DNA of 10,520 nucleotides from an uncultured Ruminococcus sp. (GTDB taxonomy: Bacteria > Bacillota > Clostridia > Oscillospirales > Ruminococcaceae): assembly GCA_947173865.1 (NCBI GenBank), contig CAMWGS010000052.1:1-10520 (forward strand), written 5' to 3'. The number at the start of each line of letters is the position of its first letter. Positions within the stretch are counted from its first letter, which is position 1. Both the position numbers and the translations under genes were made by a program. Under the pieces are notes generated by a model. It was not told the origin of the DNA. It saw nothing but the letters and a program-made list of their open reading frames with translations, and did not search any database. Below, piece after piece: positions 1-6,114 of this stretch.

Positions 1-657
1 AGCGGCGGAATGTGAGAGTGTTATAACTTCGTCGTGACCTGCAAAGATAACATCGTGTTCACCTACTATTGTACCGCCTCTTATGGCGTGCATACCGATT
101 TCAGACTTTTCACGTTTCTGTCTGCGTGAATGACGGTCATAAACATAATGCTTTGAATTGTCGAGAGTTTCGTTTATAGCGTTAGCAAGCATAATTGCCG
201 TACCACTTGGTGCGTCGATTTTCTGATTGTGATGTTTTTCAACTATTTCAACGTCAAACTGATTGCCCAGTACACTTGCTGCTTTCTTTGCAAGTTCAAC
301 AAGAAGATTTATTCCCAGTGACATATTGAAAGTGAAAAATACGGGTATCTGCTGTGAAGCATTTTTTATCTTCTGAATCTGTTCATCACTGTAACCTGTT
401 GATGCTACAACTATTGGTGTACCTGTTACAAGACAGTATTCAAGAAGTCCGTCGAGTGAAGCGGGATTTGAGAAGTCAATAATAACATCAGGTTTTACTT
501 CAAGCTCAGAAGGATTTGCAACTATCGGAAAATCCGCATACTTTTCTGTGTAGAGGTCGATTCCTGCAACAACCGTACAGTCCTCACGCTCTTTGATGCA
601 GTTATAAATGGTCTTGCCCATTTTGCCGTTAGCACCGCATATGGCTATATTTGTCAT
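1..657 (-). CDS. dapB: 4-hydroxy-tetrahydrodipicolinate reductase, C-terminus cut by window edge
   Basis: DapB reduces 4-hydroxy-tetrahydrodipicolinate to tetrahydrodipicolinate with NAD(P)H, the second committed step of the diaminopimelate/lysine pathway in the cytoplasm. The visible 219 residues hold the N-terminal nucleotide-binding loop GANGKMG (8-14), the family signature EKHHNQKIDAPSGTA (140-154) with the expected catalytic His142 and Lys146, and RGGTIVGEHDV (193-203) of the substrate domain. The family is usually about 250 residues, so roughly 30 C-terminal residues and the stop lie outside the window. The ATG at 657-655 overlaps the TGA of the upstream gene in an ATGA arrangement, and a good AGGAGC site lies at 670-665 inside that gene. 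It is the last visible gene of the lysine-riboswitch operon, two genes after dapA. The identity is very secure. Confidence 0.96.
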   Translation of the reverse strand, partial: MTNIAICGANGKMGKTIYNCIKEREDCTVVAGIDLYTEKYADFPIVANPSELEVKPDVIIDFSNPASLDGLLEYCLVTGTPIVVASTGYSDEQIQKIKNASQQIPVFFTFNMSLGINLLVELAKKAASVLGNQFDVEIVEKHHNQKIDAPSGTAIMLANAINETLDNSKHYVYDRHSRRQKREKSEIGMHAIRGGTIVGEHDVIFAGHDEVITLSHSAA

Positions 658-1154
658 TTTTTCAGCTCCTGTTTTTTATTTTTAATTTTTTGATTTTGCT
701 TGTCAATTTTTGCGATTACTGCCGAAAGTGTAAGTAATATGCACGGAAAAGTATACATAAATACATCATTCTCGTCAATAAAAAATAATATTGCGGGTGG
801 GATAAGGAGAAGTGAAGAAGTTAGATAGAGTCCGAAATTACATCTTTTTACTCTGAAAAGTGCGGAAACAGTAAAAAGAAATACAAAAAGTAAAACAAAC
901 CACGCAAGGTCTAAAACAGAGCCACAGCCGTCGTCTCCCTCATGCTTTTCCATAAAACTGAAAGTTTTAAGAAATTCATATTGCCAATCACTATTGAAAA
1001 TAATGGTAATAATCGAAATAAGAACAGCTACCACTGAAATAATTTTTGATATTGTCATCAGTCTTGTTTTTTTCAGTCCGTCAGGGTCATTTCCGCAGTG
1101 TCCGCAGATTTTCATTCCACGACTGACATAATAACCGCAAAATCTGCAATTCAT
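654..1154 (-). CDS. Zinc-ribbon membrane protein of unknown function
   Basis: I do not recognise a named family. The 166-residue protein opens with a short zinc-ribbon-like motif, Cys3-x2-Cys6 and Cys17-x2-Cys20, followed by about four hydrophobic segments at roughly residues 34-53, 81-100, 107-126 and 131-149, and a very lysine-rich C-terminal tail (151-166). It is therefore probably an integral membrane protein with a cytoplasmic metal-binding N-terminus. A sharply acidic/glycine stretch (HEGDDGCG, 71-78) lies between segments 1 and 2. Its ATG overlaps the dapA stop by one base (TAATG) with no clear ribosome binding site, which suggests translational coupling to dapA, and its stop overlaps the dapB start (ATGA). 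It is thus wedged tightly between two lysine-pathway genes. A zinc ribbon plus membrane helices is common among uncharacterised Firmicutes proteins, so no role in lysine metabolism can be claimed from sequence alone. Confidence 0.85.
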   Translation of the reverse strand: MNCRFCGYYVSRGMKICGHCGNDPDGLKKTRLMTISKIISVVAVLISIITIIFNSDWQYEFLKTFSFMEKHEGDDGCGSVLDLAWFVLLFVFLFTVSALFRVKRCNFGLYLTSSLLLIPPAILFFIDENDVFMYTFPCILLTLSAVIAKIDKQNQKIKNKKQELKK

Positions 1155-2044
1155 TATTTAATAAGACCGTGCTTTTCGAGCTTTGCCCTCAAAATTTCCT
1201 TGTGTTCGTCGGACATATCGCACAAAGGCATACGGCATGAACCAACGTCAACGCCTGTCATGTTTACGGCTTCCTTTACAGGAATCGGGTTTACTTCAAT
1301 AAAGAGAGCGTTTATAAGGTCGAGATATTCAAGCTGGAGTTCTGTTGCCTCTGCAAAGTTATTGTCAAGACAATACTGCACCATATCGTGCATCTGCTTC
1401 GGAATAACGTGTGAAGCTACAGAAATAACGCCCTTTGCACCGAGTGACATAAGCGGTACTACCATATCGTCGTTACCGCTGTAAACGTCGATAACGTCAC
1501 CGCACTCGGCAAGAAGCTTTGCACAATAACTGATGTTTCCGCTTGCTTCCTTTATAGCAACAATATTCTTGTGCTTTGCAAGTTCCTTTACTGTACTTAC
1601 ATCAAAGCCCATGCCTGTTCTGCCGGGAATGTTGTAGAGAACAATCGGAATATTGACAGCGTCTGCAATGGCATTGAAATGCATAACAAGACCTTTCTGT
1701 GTCGTCTTGTTGTAGTAAGGAGTAACAAGCAGTAAAGCGTCCGCACCTACTGCTTCAGCCTCCTTTGAAAGTTCAATGGCATACTTTGTGTCATTGCTTC
1801 CCGTACCTGCAATTACAGGCACTCTCTTGGCTGTCTTTTCAACTGCATAACGGATACATTCAAGATGTTCCTCATCTGTCATTGTAGAGGATTCACCTGT
1901 AGTACCGCAGATAATAATTGCATCTGTACCGTTTTCAATCTGATAATCAATCATTTCTCCGAGACGGTCGTAATTAACAGAACCGTCCTTATTGAAAGGT
2001 GTGATAATAGCAATACCAGCACCAGTAAAAATTGTGTTTTTCAT
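1154..2044 (-). CDS. dapA: 4-hydroxy-tetrahydrodipicolinate synthase
   Basis: DapA condenses pyruvate with aspartate semialdehyde, the first committed step to diaminopimelate and lysine. The 296-residue length and the whole TIM-barrel pattern fit the family. GTTGE lies at 47-51 with the catalytic threonines, Tyr111 is in TPYYNK, Tyr137 and Arg142 are in LYNIPGRTG, and the Schiff-base lysine Lys165 is in AIKEASG. These correspond to E. coli Tyr107, Tyr133, Arg138 and Lys161. The ATG at 2044-2042 is preceded by AAGGAG (2060-2055), which begins directly after the stop of the upstream acetyltransferase gene, leaving only a 16-base gap. It lies downstream of asd, whose product is its substrate, and upstream of dapB. 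In the family, NanA and related aldolases are the nearest alternatives, but the motifs and the context favour DapA. Confidence 0.97.
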   Translation of the reverse strand: MKNTIFTGAGIAIITPFNKDGSVNYDRLGEMIDYQIENGTDAIIICGTTGESSTMTDEEHLECIRYAVEKTAKRVPVIAGTGSNDTKYAIELSKEAEAVGADALLLVTPYYNKTTQKGLVMHFNAIADAVNIPIVLYNIPGRTGMGFDVSTVKELAKHKNIVAIKEASGNISYCAKLLAECGDVIDVYSGNDDMVVPLMSLGAKGVISVASHVIPKQMHDMVQYCLDNNFAEATELQLEYLDLINALFIEVNPIPVKEAVNMTGVDVGSCRMPLCDMSDEHKEILRAKLEKHGLIK

Positions 2045-2060
2045 TATAAAAACTCTCCTT

Positions 2061-2516
2061 TCAGAAAGATGATTTATTCAACGTATAAACCTGCCATTCT
2101 TTTTCCTGTTTCATTCCGTGAGACTCATAGAACCCGACAGAACTGCTGTTCCATACGGCACACTTCAGCTCTATCTGTTCACAGTCGTCAGCAATTGCAA
2201 TTTCCTTTGCCTTTTCAAGAAACTTTCCACCGATTCCGCAACCCCTGTACTCTTTACGGGAATACAAATCCTCAATATAAATAATTTTTCTGCCCGAAAA
2301 AGTAGTATACTTATAGAACATATTCATTACGCCGACAGGTTCATTGTCAATATATGCAATGAAACTCATCAATGCACCTGTTTCAATGAGTTCTCTGAAA
2401 CGCTGTGGTGTCATTGTAAATATATCAAGTGCGTCATGGTATTCCATAAGCTCTTTTGTTAGTGAGTACGCCGTATCAGTTTCATAAAGCGAAGTGGGTT
2501 TTATATCAAAGTTCAT
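2061..2516 (-). CDS. GNAT-family N-acetyltransferase
   Basis: This 151-residue protein has a single GNAT domain, which transfers an acetyl group from acetyl-CoA to an amine. The acetyl-CoA pyrophosphate-binding motif A is RGCGIGGKF (91-99), matching the R/Q-x-x-G-x-G/A pattern, and it is preceded by the beta strand IIYIEDLYS (78-86). Motif B is WNSSSVGFYESHGM (122-135), with the conserved FYES-HG. The overall arrangement resembles the spermidine/diamine acetyltransferase branch, but the substrate cannot be read from sequence. The start overlaps the asd stop in a TGATG arrangement and only a weak AAGGG-like site lies upstream, so translation is probably coupled to asd. Its position between asd and dapA puts it under the lysine riboswitch. 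It is not the hexapeptide-repeat tetrahydrodipicolinate acetyltransferase DapH, which has a left-handed beta-helix fold that is absent here. Confidence 0.9.
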   Translation of the reverse strand: MNFDIKPTSLYETDTAYSLTKELMEYHDALDIFTMTPQRFRELIETGALMSFIAYIDNEPVGVMNMFYKYTTFSGRKIIYIEDLYSRKEYRGCGIGGKFLEKAKEIAIADDCEQIELKCAVWNSSSVGFYESHGMKQEKEWQVYTLNKSSF

Positions 2517-3595
2517 CAGTCAAAATAGCCCTTTGCCGCAAGAAGTTCGGCGAGAAGAACACCACCGCCTGCAGCACCTCTCAGTGTATTGTGTGAAAGA
2601 CATACAAATTTATAATCATACTGTGTATCTTCACGGAGACGACCTGTTGACACTGCCATACCGTTTTCAAGATTTCTGTCAAGCTTAGCCTGTGGTCTGT
2701 TGTCGTCCTCGAAATAGTGAATGAACTGCTTGGGTGCTGACGGTAATTCAAGTTCCTGAGGTACACCCTTGAAATCTGCCCAGAGATTAAGAATTTCTTC
2801 CTTAGTGGGTTTCTGTTCAAAGCTTACAAATACGGCAGCTGTGTGACCGTCTGAAACAGGTACACGGAGACACTGCGTTGTGATTGAAGGTGTGGAAGCC
2901 TTTACAATTTCGTTGCCTTCAATAGTACCCCATACTTTGAGCGGTTCCTGTTCGGACTTTTCTTCTTCTCCGCCAATGTACGGAATGAGGTTGTCAACCA
3001 TTTCGGGCCATGTCTCAAAATTCTTGCCTGCTCCCGAAATTGCCTGATAAGTACAAGCAAGTACATTCTTAAGACCAAACTTTCTGAGCGGGTGAAGTGC
3101 AGGCACGTAACTCTGAATGGAACAGTTTGACTTTACTGCTATAAAACCTCTCTTAGTGCCGAGACGTTCTCTCTGTGCCTTTATGATTTCTATGTGGTCG
3201 GGATTGATTTCAGGCACAACCATAGGAACATCGGGAGTAAATCTGTGTGCAGAATTGTTTGAAACTATCGGACACTCTGCCTTTGCATAAGCTTCTTCAA
3301 GAGCCTTGATTTCGTCTTTCTTCATATCAACCGCACAGAAACAGAAGTCTACCATTCCTGCGATTTTTTCGATGTCTGATGTTGCGTCAAGAAGCACCAT
3401 ATTCTTCATGGATTCTGGCATTGGTACTGCCATTTTCCAACGGTTTCCTGCTACTTCTTCGTATGTTTTTCCCGCACTTCTCGGTGAAGCTGCAAGAACC
3501 TTTACATTAAACCACGGGTGATTTTCAAGCAAAGTGGCGAATCTCTGTCCAACCATACCCGTTGCACCTATGATACCTACATTATACTGTTTCAT
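2516..3595 (-). CDS. asd: Aspartate-semialdehyde dehydrogenase, archaeal/fungal-type
   Basis: Asd reduces aspartyl phosphate to aspartate semialdehyde with NADPH, the branch point to lysine and threonine/methionine. I take the ATG at 3595-3593 as the start because AAGGAG (3610-3605) lies nine bases upstream. The longer reading frame that begins at 3646 has a non-conserved leader running through the terminator region. The 359-residue protein has the NADP-binding loop GATGMVG (10-16), catalytic Cys158 in KSNCSI, QAISGAG (184-190), NLIPYIGGEEEK (202-213), the catalytic-type His251 in VSDGHT, and the C-terminal LSHNTLRGAAGGGVLLAE. These closely follow yeast Hom2 and archaeal enzymes as I recall them, including IPYIGGEE and APKQ. 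They do not follow the E. coli or Bacillus type. The gene is first in the operon behind a lysine riboswitch. Confidence 0.95.
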   Translation of the reverse strand: MKQYNVGIIGATGMVGQRFATLLENHPWFNVKVLAASPRSAGKTYEEVAGNRWKMAVPMPESMKNMVLLDATSDIEKIAGMVDFCFCAVDMKKDEIKALEEAYAKAECPIVSNNSAHRFTPDVPMVVPEINPDHIEIIKAQRERLGTKRGFIAVKSNCSIQSYVPALHPLRKFGLKNVLACTYQAISGAGKNFETWPEMVDNLIPYIGGEEEKSEQEPLKVWGTIEGNEIVKASTPSITTQCLRVPVSDGHTAAVFVSFEQKPTKEEILNLWADFKGVPQELELPSAPKQFIHYFEDDNRPQAKLDRNLENGMAVSTGRLREDTQYDYKFVCLSHNTLRGAAGGGVLLAELLAAKGYFD

Positions 3596-3604
3596 AAAAA
3601 ACAT

Positions 3605-3610
3605 CTCCTT
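3605..3610 (-). promoter_or_regulatory. asd ribosome binding site
   Basis: The minus strand reads AAGGAG here, nine bases before the ATG at 3595. This decides the start of asd: the in-frame ATG further upstream at 3646 has no comparable site and would lie inside the riboswitch terminator stem. The site falls just downstream of the terminator hairpin, so it is transcribed only when the riboswitch allows read-through. Confidence 0.85.
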
Positions 3611-3621
3611 GTAAATTTTTA

Positions 3622-3653
3622 CAAAAATAATAAAAACCTGTTGCAAACAGGTT
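3622..3653 (-). terminator. Intrinsic terminator of the lysine riboswitch
   Basis: On the minus strand AACCTGTT (3653-3646), loop TGC, AACAGGTT (3642-3635) form a perfect 8-bp stem followed directly by a U-rich run with a few A (3634-3622). It lies between the riboswitch aptamer and the asd ribosome binding site, where a lysine-dependent transcription terminator is expected. The sequence AACAGG inside the aptamer at 3741-3736 is complementary to CCTGTT of this stem and could be part of the alternative read-through fold. Confidence 0.85.
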
Positions 3654-3696
3654 CACCATACGTTATAATAGAAATGTCGGCATACAAAAAATTATA

Positions 3697-3861
3697 TGCG
3701 ATAGCACTCCATCATTGTATGATGACAGTCAAAAGCCTGTTAAGCCAGTGACCAGAACTGAATTTACCAAAAACAATCCTTCGGCAGTCGCACCTTTCGC
3801 TGAATATCAAAGGACCGGTTATCCGATATTCAGGTACTATTTTTGACCGCACCTCTACCTT
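3697..3861 (-). ncRNA. Lysine riboswitch (L-box)
   Basis: The minus strand carries the L-box conserved core in order: GGTAGAGGTGCG (3859-3848), AGTA (3836-3833), GAAAGGTGCG (3798-3789), GCCGAAGGA (3785-3777), CTGG (3756-3753), ACTGTCA (3729-3723), and GGAGTGCTATC (3710-3700). These parallel the Bacillus subtilis lysC leader. Visible helices include P1 (GGTAG with CTATC), P2 (GCGGTC with GACTGC, one wobble), a perfect 9-bp arm CTGAATATC/GATATTCAG (3833-3825 with 3808-3800), a P3-like AGGATTG/CAGTTCT with wobbles, and P5 CATCAT-ACA-ATGATG (3724-3710). In known L-boxes, lysine binding lets the terminator form and shuts off downstream genes. Here those are asd, dapA and dapB, which fits exactly. 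The helix numbering is my inference; the core motifs are read directly. Confidence 0.94.
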
Positions 3862-3870
3862 GTCTATAAT
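3843..3870 (+). promoter_or_regulatory. Divergent promoter of the tgt-queA operon
   Basis: The plus strand has TTGACC (3843-3848), a 16-base spacer and a perfect TATAAT (3865-3870). Transcription would start near 3876-3878, leaving a leader of about 54 bases before the ATG at 3931. I see no preQ1 riboswitch motif in that leader. The -10 box overlaps that of the minus-strand lysine promoter by two base pairs, and the -35 lies in DNA that encodes the P1/P2 part of the riboswitch. It has not been tested, but both boxes and the spacing are good. Confidence 0.7.
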
Positions 3871-3897
3871 AATATCACTTTAGTTTTGTTATGTCAA
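3869..3897 (-). promoter_or_regulatory. Promoter of the lysine operon
   Basis: The minus strand has a perfect -35 box TTGACA (3897-3892), a 17-base spacer and a -10 box TATTAT (3874-3869). Transcription would begin near 3863-3861, immediately before the first conserved bases of the lysine riboswitch. This position makes the assignment strong. Its -10 box shares two base pairs with the -10 box of a divergent plus-strand promoter. Confidence 0.88.
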
Positions 3898-3916
3898 GGG
3901 GTTTTGAAAATTTTTT

Positions 3917-3923
3917 AAAGGAG
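3917..3923 (+). promoter_or_regulatory. Ribosome binding site deciding the start at 3931
   Basis: AAAGGAG ends seven bases before the ATG at 3931 but only one base before the in-frame ATG at 3925. The normal spacing favours 3931, which removes two residues (Met-Asn) from the longest reading frame. Confidence 0.75.
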
Positions 3924-3930
3924 AATGAAT

Positions 3931-4584
3931 ATGTGGAACTGGGAAAAGATACTCTTCTGCAAGATAAGCTACATGAACTGGTATAAGGGAATAGACAACG
4001 GCGAAGTATATAAAAAAGATATACCATACAGCAAAAACGCTTATACAATGCGGACAGGTCATGCTGGTGAAGAGTATAATTTCAAGATACAAAATTTGCA
4101 TGGCAATGAAGCCTGTTTCGGATTTGTTGAAACAAAATCAACAAATGGTAAAGAAGCCAATCAGATTCACATTGAAAATATCATTGGCTGTAAAGACCTT
4201 AAAGATGAAGTCATGGCAGATGATGTGCTTGTTGTGTGGTTTGCACCTAATCCAAGTAAAAAAAATGCCATATCTGTTGTAGGTTGGTATAAGAAAGCTG
4301 TTGTATTCCGTGAATATCAGTCTTTTGACAACATTGAATATGATGTAAATATACTTGCATGGGCAAATGATTGTGTTCTTCTTCCAGACGGTAAAAGACG
4401 GAGACTGGAATGGAAAATCCCAAAAAGTTTTAATTTCGGAGAGGCTCACGTACGTTATCCAAAACCCGAAGATAAAGAATATATCATCAGGCTTATGAAC
4501 AATATAAATAACTATCACGGCGATAACTGGCTTTACAGATATCCCGATAAAACAAAAGGAGAAAATAATGTTTACATTACTTAA
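3931..4584 (+). CDS. Uncharacterised 217-residue protein upstream of tgt
   Basis: I cannot name this family with certainty. There is no signal peptide or membrane segment, so it is probably cytoplasmic. The N-terminal two thirds has a distinctive pattern: MNWYKG (15-20), EEYNF (47-51), GFVET (64-68), VLVVWFAPNP (99-108), VVGWYKKAVVFREYQ (116-130). I recall the same pattern, including VGWY followed by a V-x-RExQ strand, from uncharacterised proteins and from the N-termini of some putative nuclease-associated proteins. That recollection is unverified. The C-terminal part is rich in aromatic and basic residues (RYPKPEDKEYI, 175-185; GDNWLYRYPDK, 197-207). No catalytic motif is evident. The gene overlaps tgt by 17 bases, so it is the first gene of the queuosine operon and likely translationally coupled to tgt. 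Codon use looks like that of its neighbours, so I see no sign of recent transfer. Confidence 0.85.
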   Translation: MWNWEKILFCKISYMNWYKGIDNGEVYKKDIPYSKNAYTMRTGHAGEEYNFKIQNLHGNEACFGFVETKSTNGKEANQIHIENIIGCKDLKDEVMADDVLVVWFAPNPSKKNAISVVGWYKKAVVFREYQSFDNIEYDVNILAWANDCVLLPDGKRRRLEWKIPKSFNFGEAHVRYPKPEDKEYIIRLMNNINNYHGDNWLYRYPDKTKGENNVYIT

Positions 4585-5698
4585 AACAGAAAACAAAGCA
4601 CGTCGTGGACAGGTGGAAACCGTTCACGGTACTTTTCAGACACCATGCTTCATGAATGTCGGTACTGCTGCCGCTATAAAGGGCGGTATATCGTCCGTTG
4701 ACCTGAAAGGTCTGAAAACTCAGGTAGAACTCTGCAATACATATCACTTACACTTACGCCCGACAGACAAGGTCATAAAACAGATGGGAGGTCTGCACAG
4801 ATTCATGAACTGGGACAAGCCTATTCTTACCGATTCAGGCGGCTTTCAGGTATTTTCACTTTCAAAGCTCCGTAAGATAAAAGAAGAAGGCGTTTATTTT
4901 GCATCGCATATAGACGGTCACAGAATTTTCATGGGTCCTGAGGAAAGTATGCAGATACAGTCCAATTTAGGCTCTACAATTGCTATGGCTTTTGATGAAT
5001 GTATTGAAAATCCGTCTCCTTATAAGTATGTGCTTAACTCCATAGAACGTACTACACGCTGGCTTTACCGCTGTAAAGAGGAAATGACACGCCTGAACAG
5101 TCTGCCAGACACAATCAACAAGCATCAGATGCTTTTCGGAATAAATCAGGGTTCGACTTTTGACGACCTGCGTATAAAACACATGGAAGATATCGCAAAG
5201 CTTGACCTCGACGGATATGCTATCGGCGGACTTGCCGTCGGTGAGGAAACTTCAGAAATGTACCGTATTATCGACGTTGTAGAGCCTTATATGCCTGTAA
5301 ACAAACCACGCTACTTAATGGGTGTCGGTACTCCGTCCAACATCATTGAAGCAGTTGCAAGGGGTGTTGATATGTTCGATTGTGTTATGCCAAGCAGAAA
5401 CGCACGTCATGCCACTGTTTTCACGTGGAGCGGTATAATGCATCTTGGTAACAAGTGTTACGAAACTGACCCCCGTCCAGTTGACGAACAGTGCGACTGC
5501 CCGACCTGCCGTAACTTTTCAAGAGCTTATATACGTCATCTGTTCAAGGCAAACGAACAGCTCGCAGGCAGACTTGCGGTTCAGCATAACCTTTACTTCT
5601 ATAATACTCTTACGGAAAAAATCCGTGAAGCAATTGACAATAACCGGTTTGAACAGTTCAGAAACAAATACTCGGAACTGCTTGCAACAAGAATTTAA
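4568..5698 (+). CDS. tgt: Queuine/preQ1 tRNA-guanine transglycosylase
   Basis: Tgt swaps guanine 34 of the GUN-anticodon tRNAs (Asp, Asn, His, Tyr) for preQ1 in bacteria, the base-exchange step of queuosine synthesis. The 376-residue length is typical. Visible motifs are LTDSGGFQVFSL (87-98) with Asp89 as general acid/base, FDE (142-144), GINQGS (191-196), GGLAVGE (220-226), the nucleophile Asp271 in DMFDCVMPSRNARH, and the zinc site Cys309-x-Cys311-x2-Cys314 plus His340. The start fits the family N-terminus (FTLLKTENKARRGQVET), with AGGAG at 4558-4562. It overlaps the preceding gene by 17 bases and its TAA merges into the ribosome binding site of the next gene. The complete zinc site and PSRNARH motif argue for a genuine tRNA enzyme rather than a DNA-modifying DpdA homologue. 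Confidence 0.98.
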   Translation: MFTLLKTENKARRGQVETVHGTFQTPCFMNVGTAAAIKGGISSVDLKGLKTQVELCNTYHLHLRPTDKVIKQMGGLHRFMNWDKPILTDSGGFQVFSLSKLRKIKEEGVYFASHIDGHRIFMGPEESMQIQSNLGSTIAMAFDECIENPSPYKYVLNSIERTTRWLYRCKEEMTRLNSLPDTINKHQMLFGINQGSTFDDLRIKHMEDIAKLDLDGYAIGGLAVGEETSEMYRIIDVVEPYMPVNKPRYLMGVGTPSNIIEAVARGVDMFDCVMPSRNARHATVFTWSGIMHLGNKCYETDPRPVDEQCDCPTCRNFSRAYIRHLFKANEQLAGRLAVQHNLYFYNTLTEKIREAIDNNRFEQFRNKYSELLATRI

Positions 5699-5710
5699 GG
5701 AGGACTTTAC

Positions 5711-6085
5711 ATGAAACTTTCAGCCTTTTTCAAAAGCGTCATAGACGCAGACAGTATGCCTGTGGTTATATGTGATACCAACCATACAATTATTTATATG
5801 AATCCGTCAGCCGTTGAAAGATACAGCAAACGTGGCGGTGCTTCACTTGTCGGACACTCGATTCTTGCCTGTCACAATGAAGAATCAAACAGCATTATAA
5901 AAATGGTTGTTTCATGGTTCGGTGAAAATTCCGAAAACAACAGGGTTTTCACATTCCATAACGAAAAGGAAAACAAAGACGTATATATGATTGCACTGCG
6001 TGACGACAATGGAAAACTTATCGGATATTACGAAAAACATGAGTGCCGTAATAACGAAACTTCACCACGCTACAATATGGACTGA
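5711..6085 (+). CDS. Small single-domain PAS-like protein
   Basis: The 124-residue protein consists of essentially one PAS-like sensory domain. The opening MPVVICDTNHTIIYMNPSAVERY (16-38) is the typical first two strands and helix of a PAS domain. The block LVGHSILACHNEES (46-59) follows the G-(R/H)-S-x-x-x-C-H pattern I associate with the PAS part of DUF438-like proteins, and the C-terminal strands are VFTFHNEKENKDVYMIALRDDNGKLIGYYE (79-108). There is no kinase, cyclase or DNA-binding domain, so any signal must go to a partner. His55, Cys54 and His83 could serve a cofactor, but none can be assigned. The ribosome binding site AAGGAGG (5697-5703) overlaps the tgt stop codon (TAAGGAGG), so expression is tied to tgt. 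queA follows 29 bases later. PAS membership is quite likely; the ligand and role are unknown. Confidence 0.85.
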   Translation: MKLSAFFKSVIDADSMPVVICDTNHTIIYMNPSAVERYSKRGGASLVGHSILACHNEESNSIIKMVVSWFGENSENNRVFTFHNEKENKDVYMIALRDDNGKLIGYYEKHECRNNETSPRYNMD

Positions 6086-6114
6086 TGAAAACTTTTTAGG
6101 AGAGATATTATAAT

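Noticed and set aside
3596..3646. Seventeen-residue N-terminal extension of Asd from the ATG at 3646
   Set aside because: It runs through the riboswitch terminator stem, lacks a ribosome binding site and precedes the conserved MKQYNVGIIGATG start, which has a good AAGGAG.
3664..3669. Plus-strand TATAAT within the riboswitch region
   Set aside because: No -35-like box lies at the right distance and no plus-strand gene begins nearby, so it looks like chance in A/T-rich DNA.
3877..3930. Possible preQ1 riboswitch in the leader of the tgt operon
   Set aside because: The roughly 54-base leader has no preQ1 core motif or stable hairpin, only A/T-rich sequence and the ribosome binding site.
4138..4596. 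Minus-strand reading frame of 152 codons opposite the protein upstream of tgt
   Set aside because: It is a shadow with no ribosome binding site. The plus-strand gene has a promoter, a ribosome binding site and an operon context.
4568..5698. Tgt as a DpdA-like DNA 7-deazaguanine-modifying enzyme
   Set aside because: The complete zinc site, PSRNARH motif, standard length and a neighbouring queA all indicate the ordinary tRNA enzyme.
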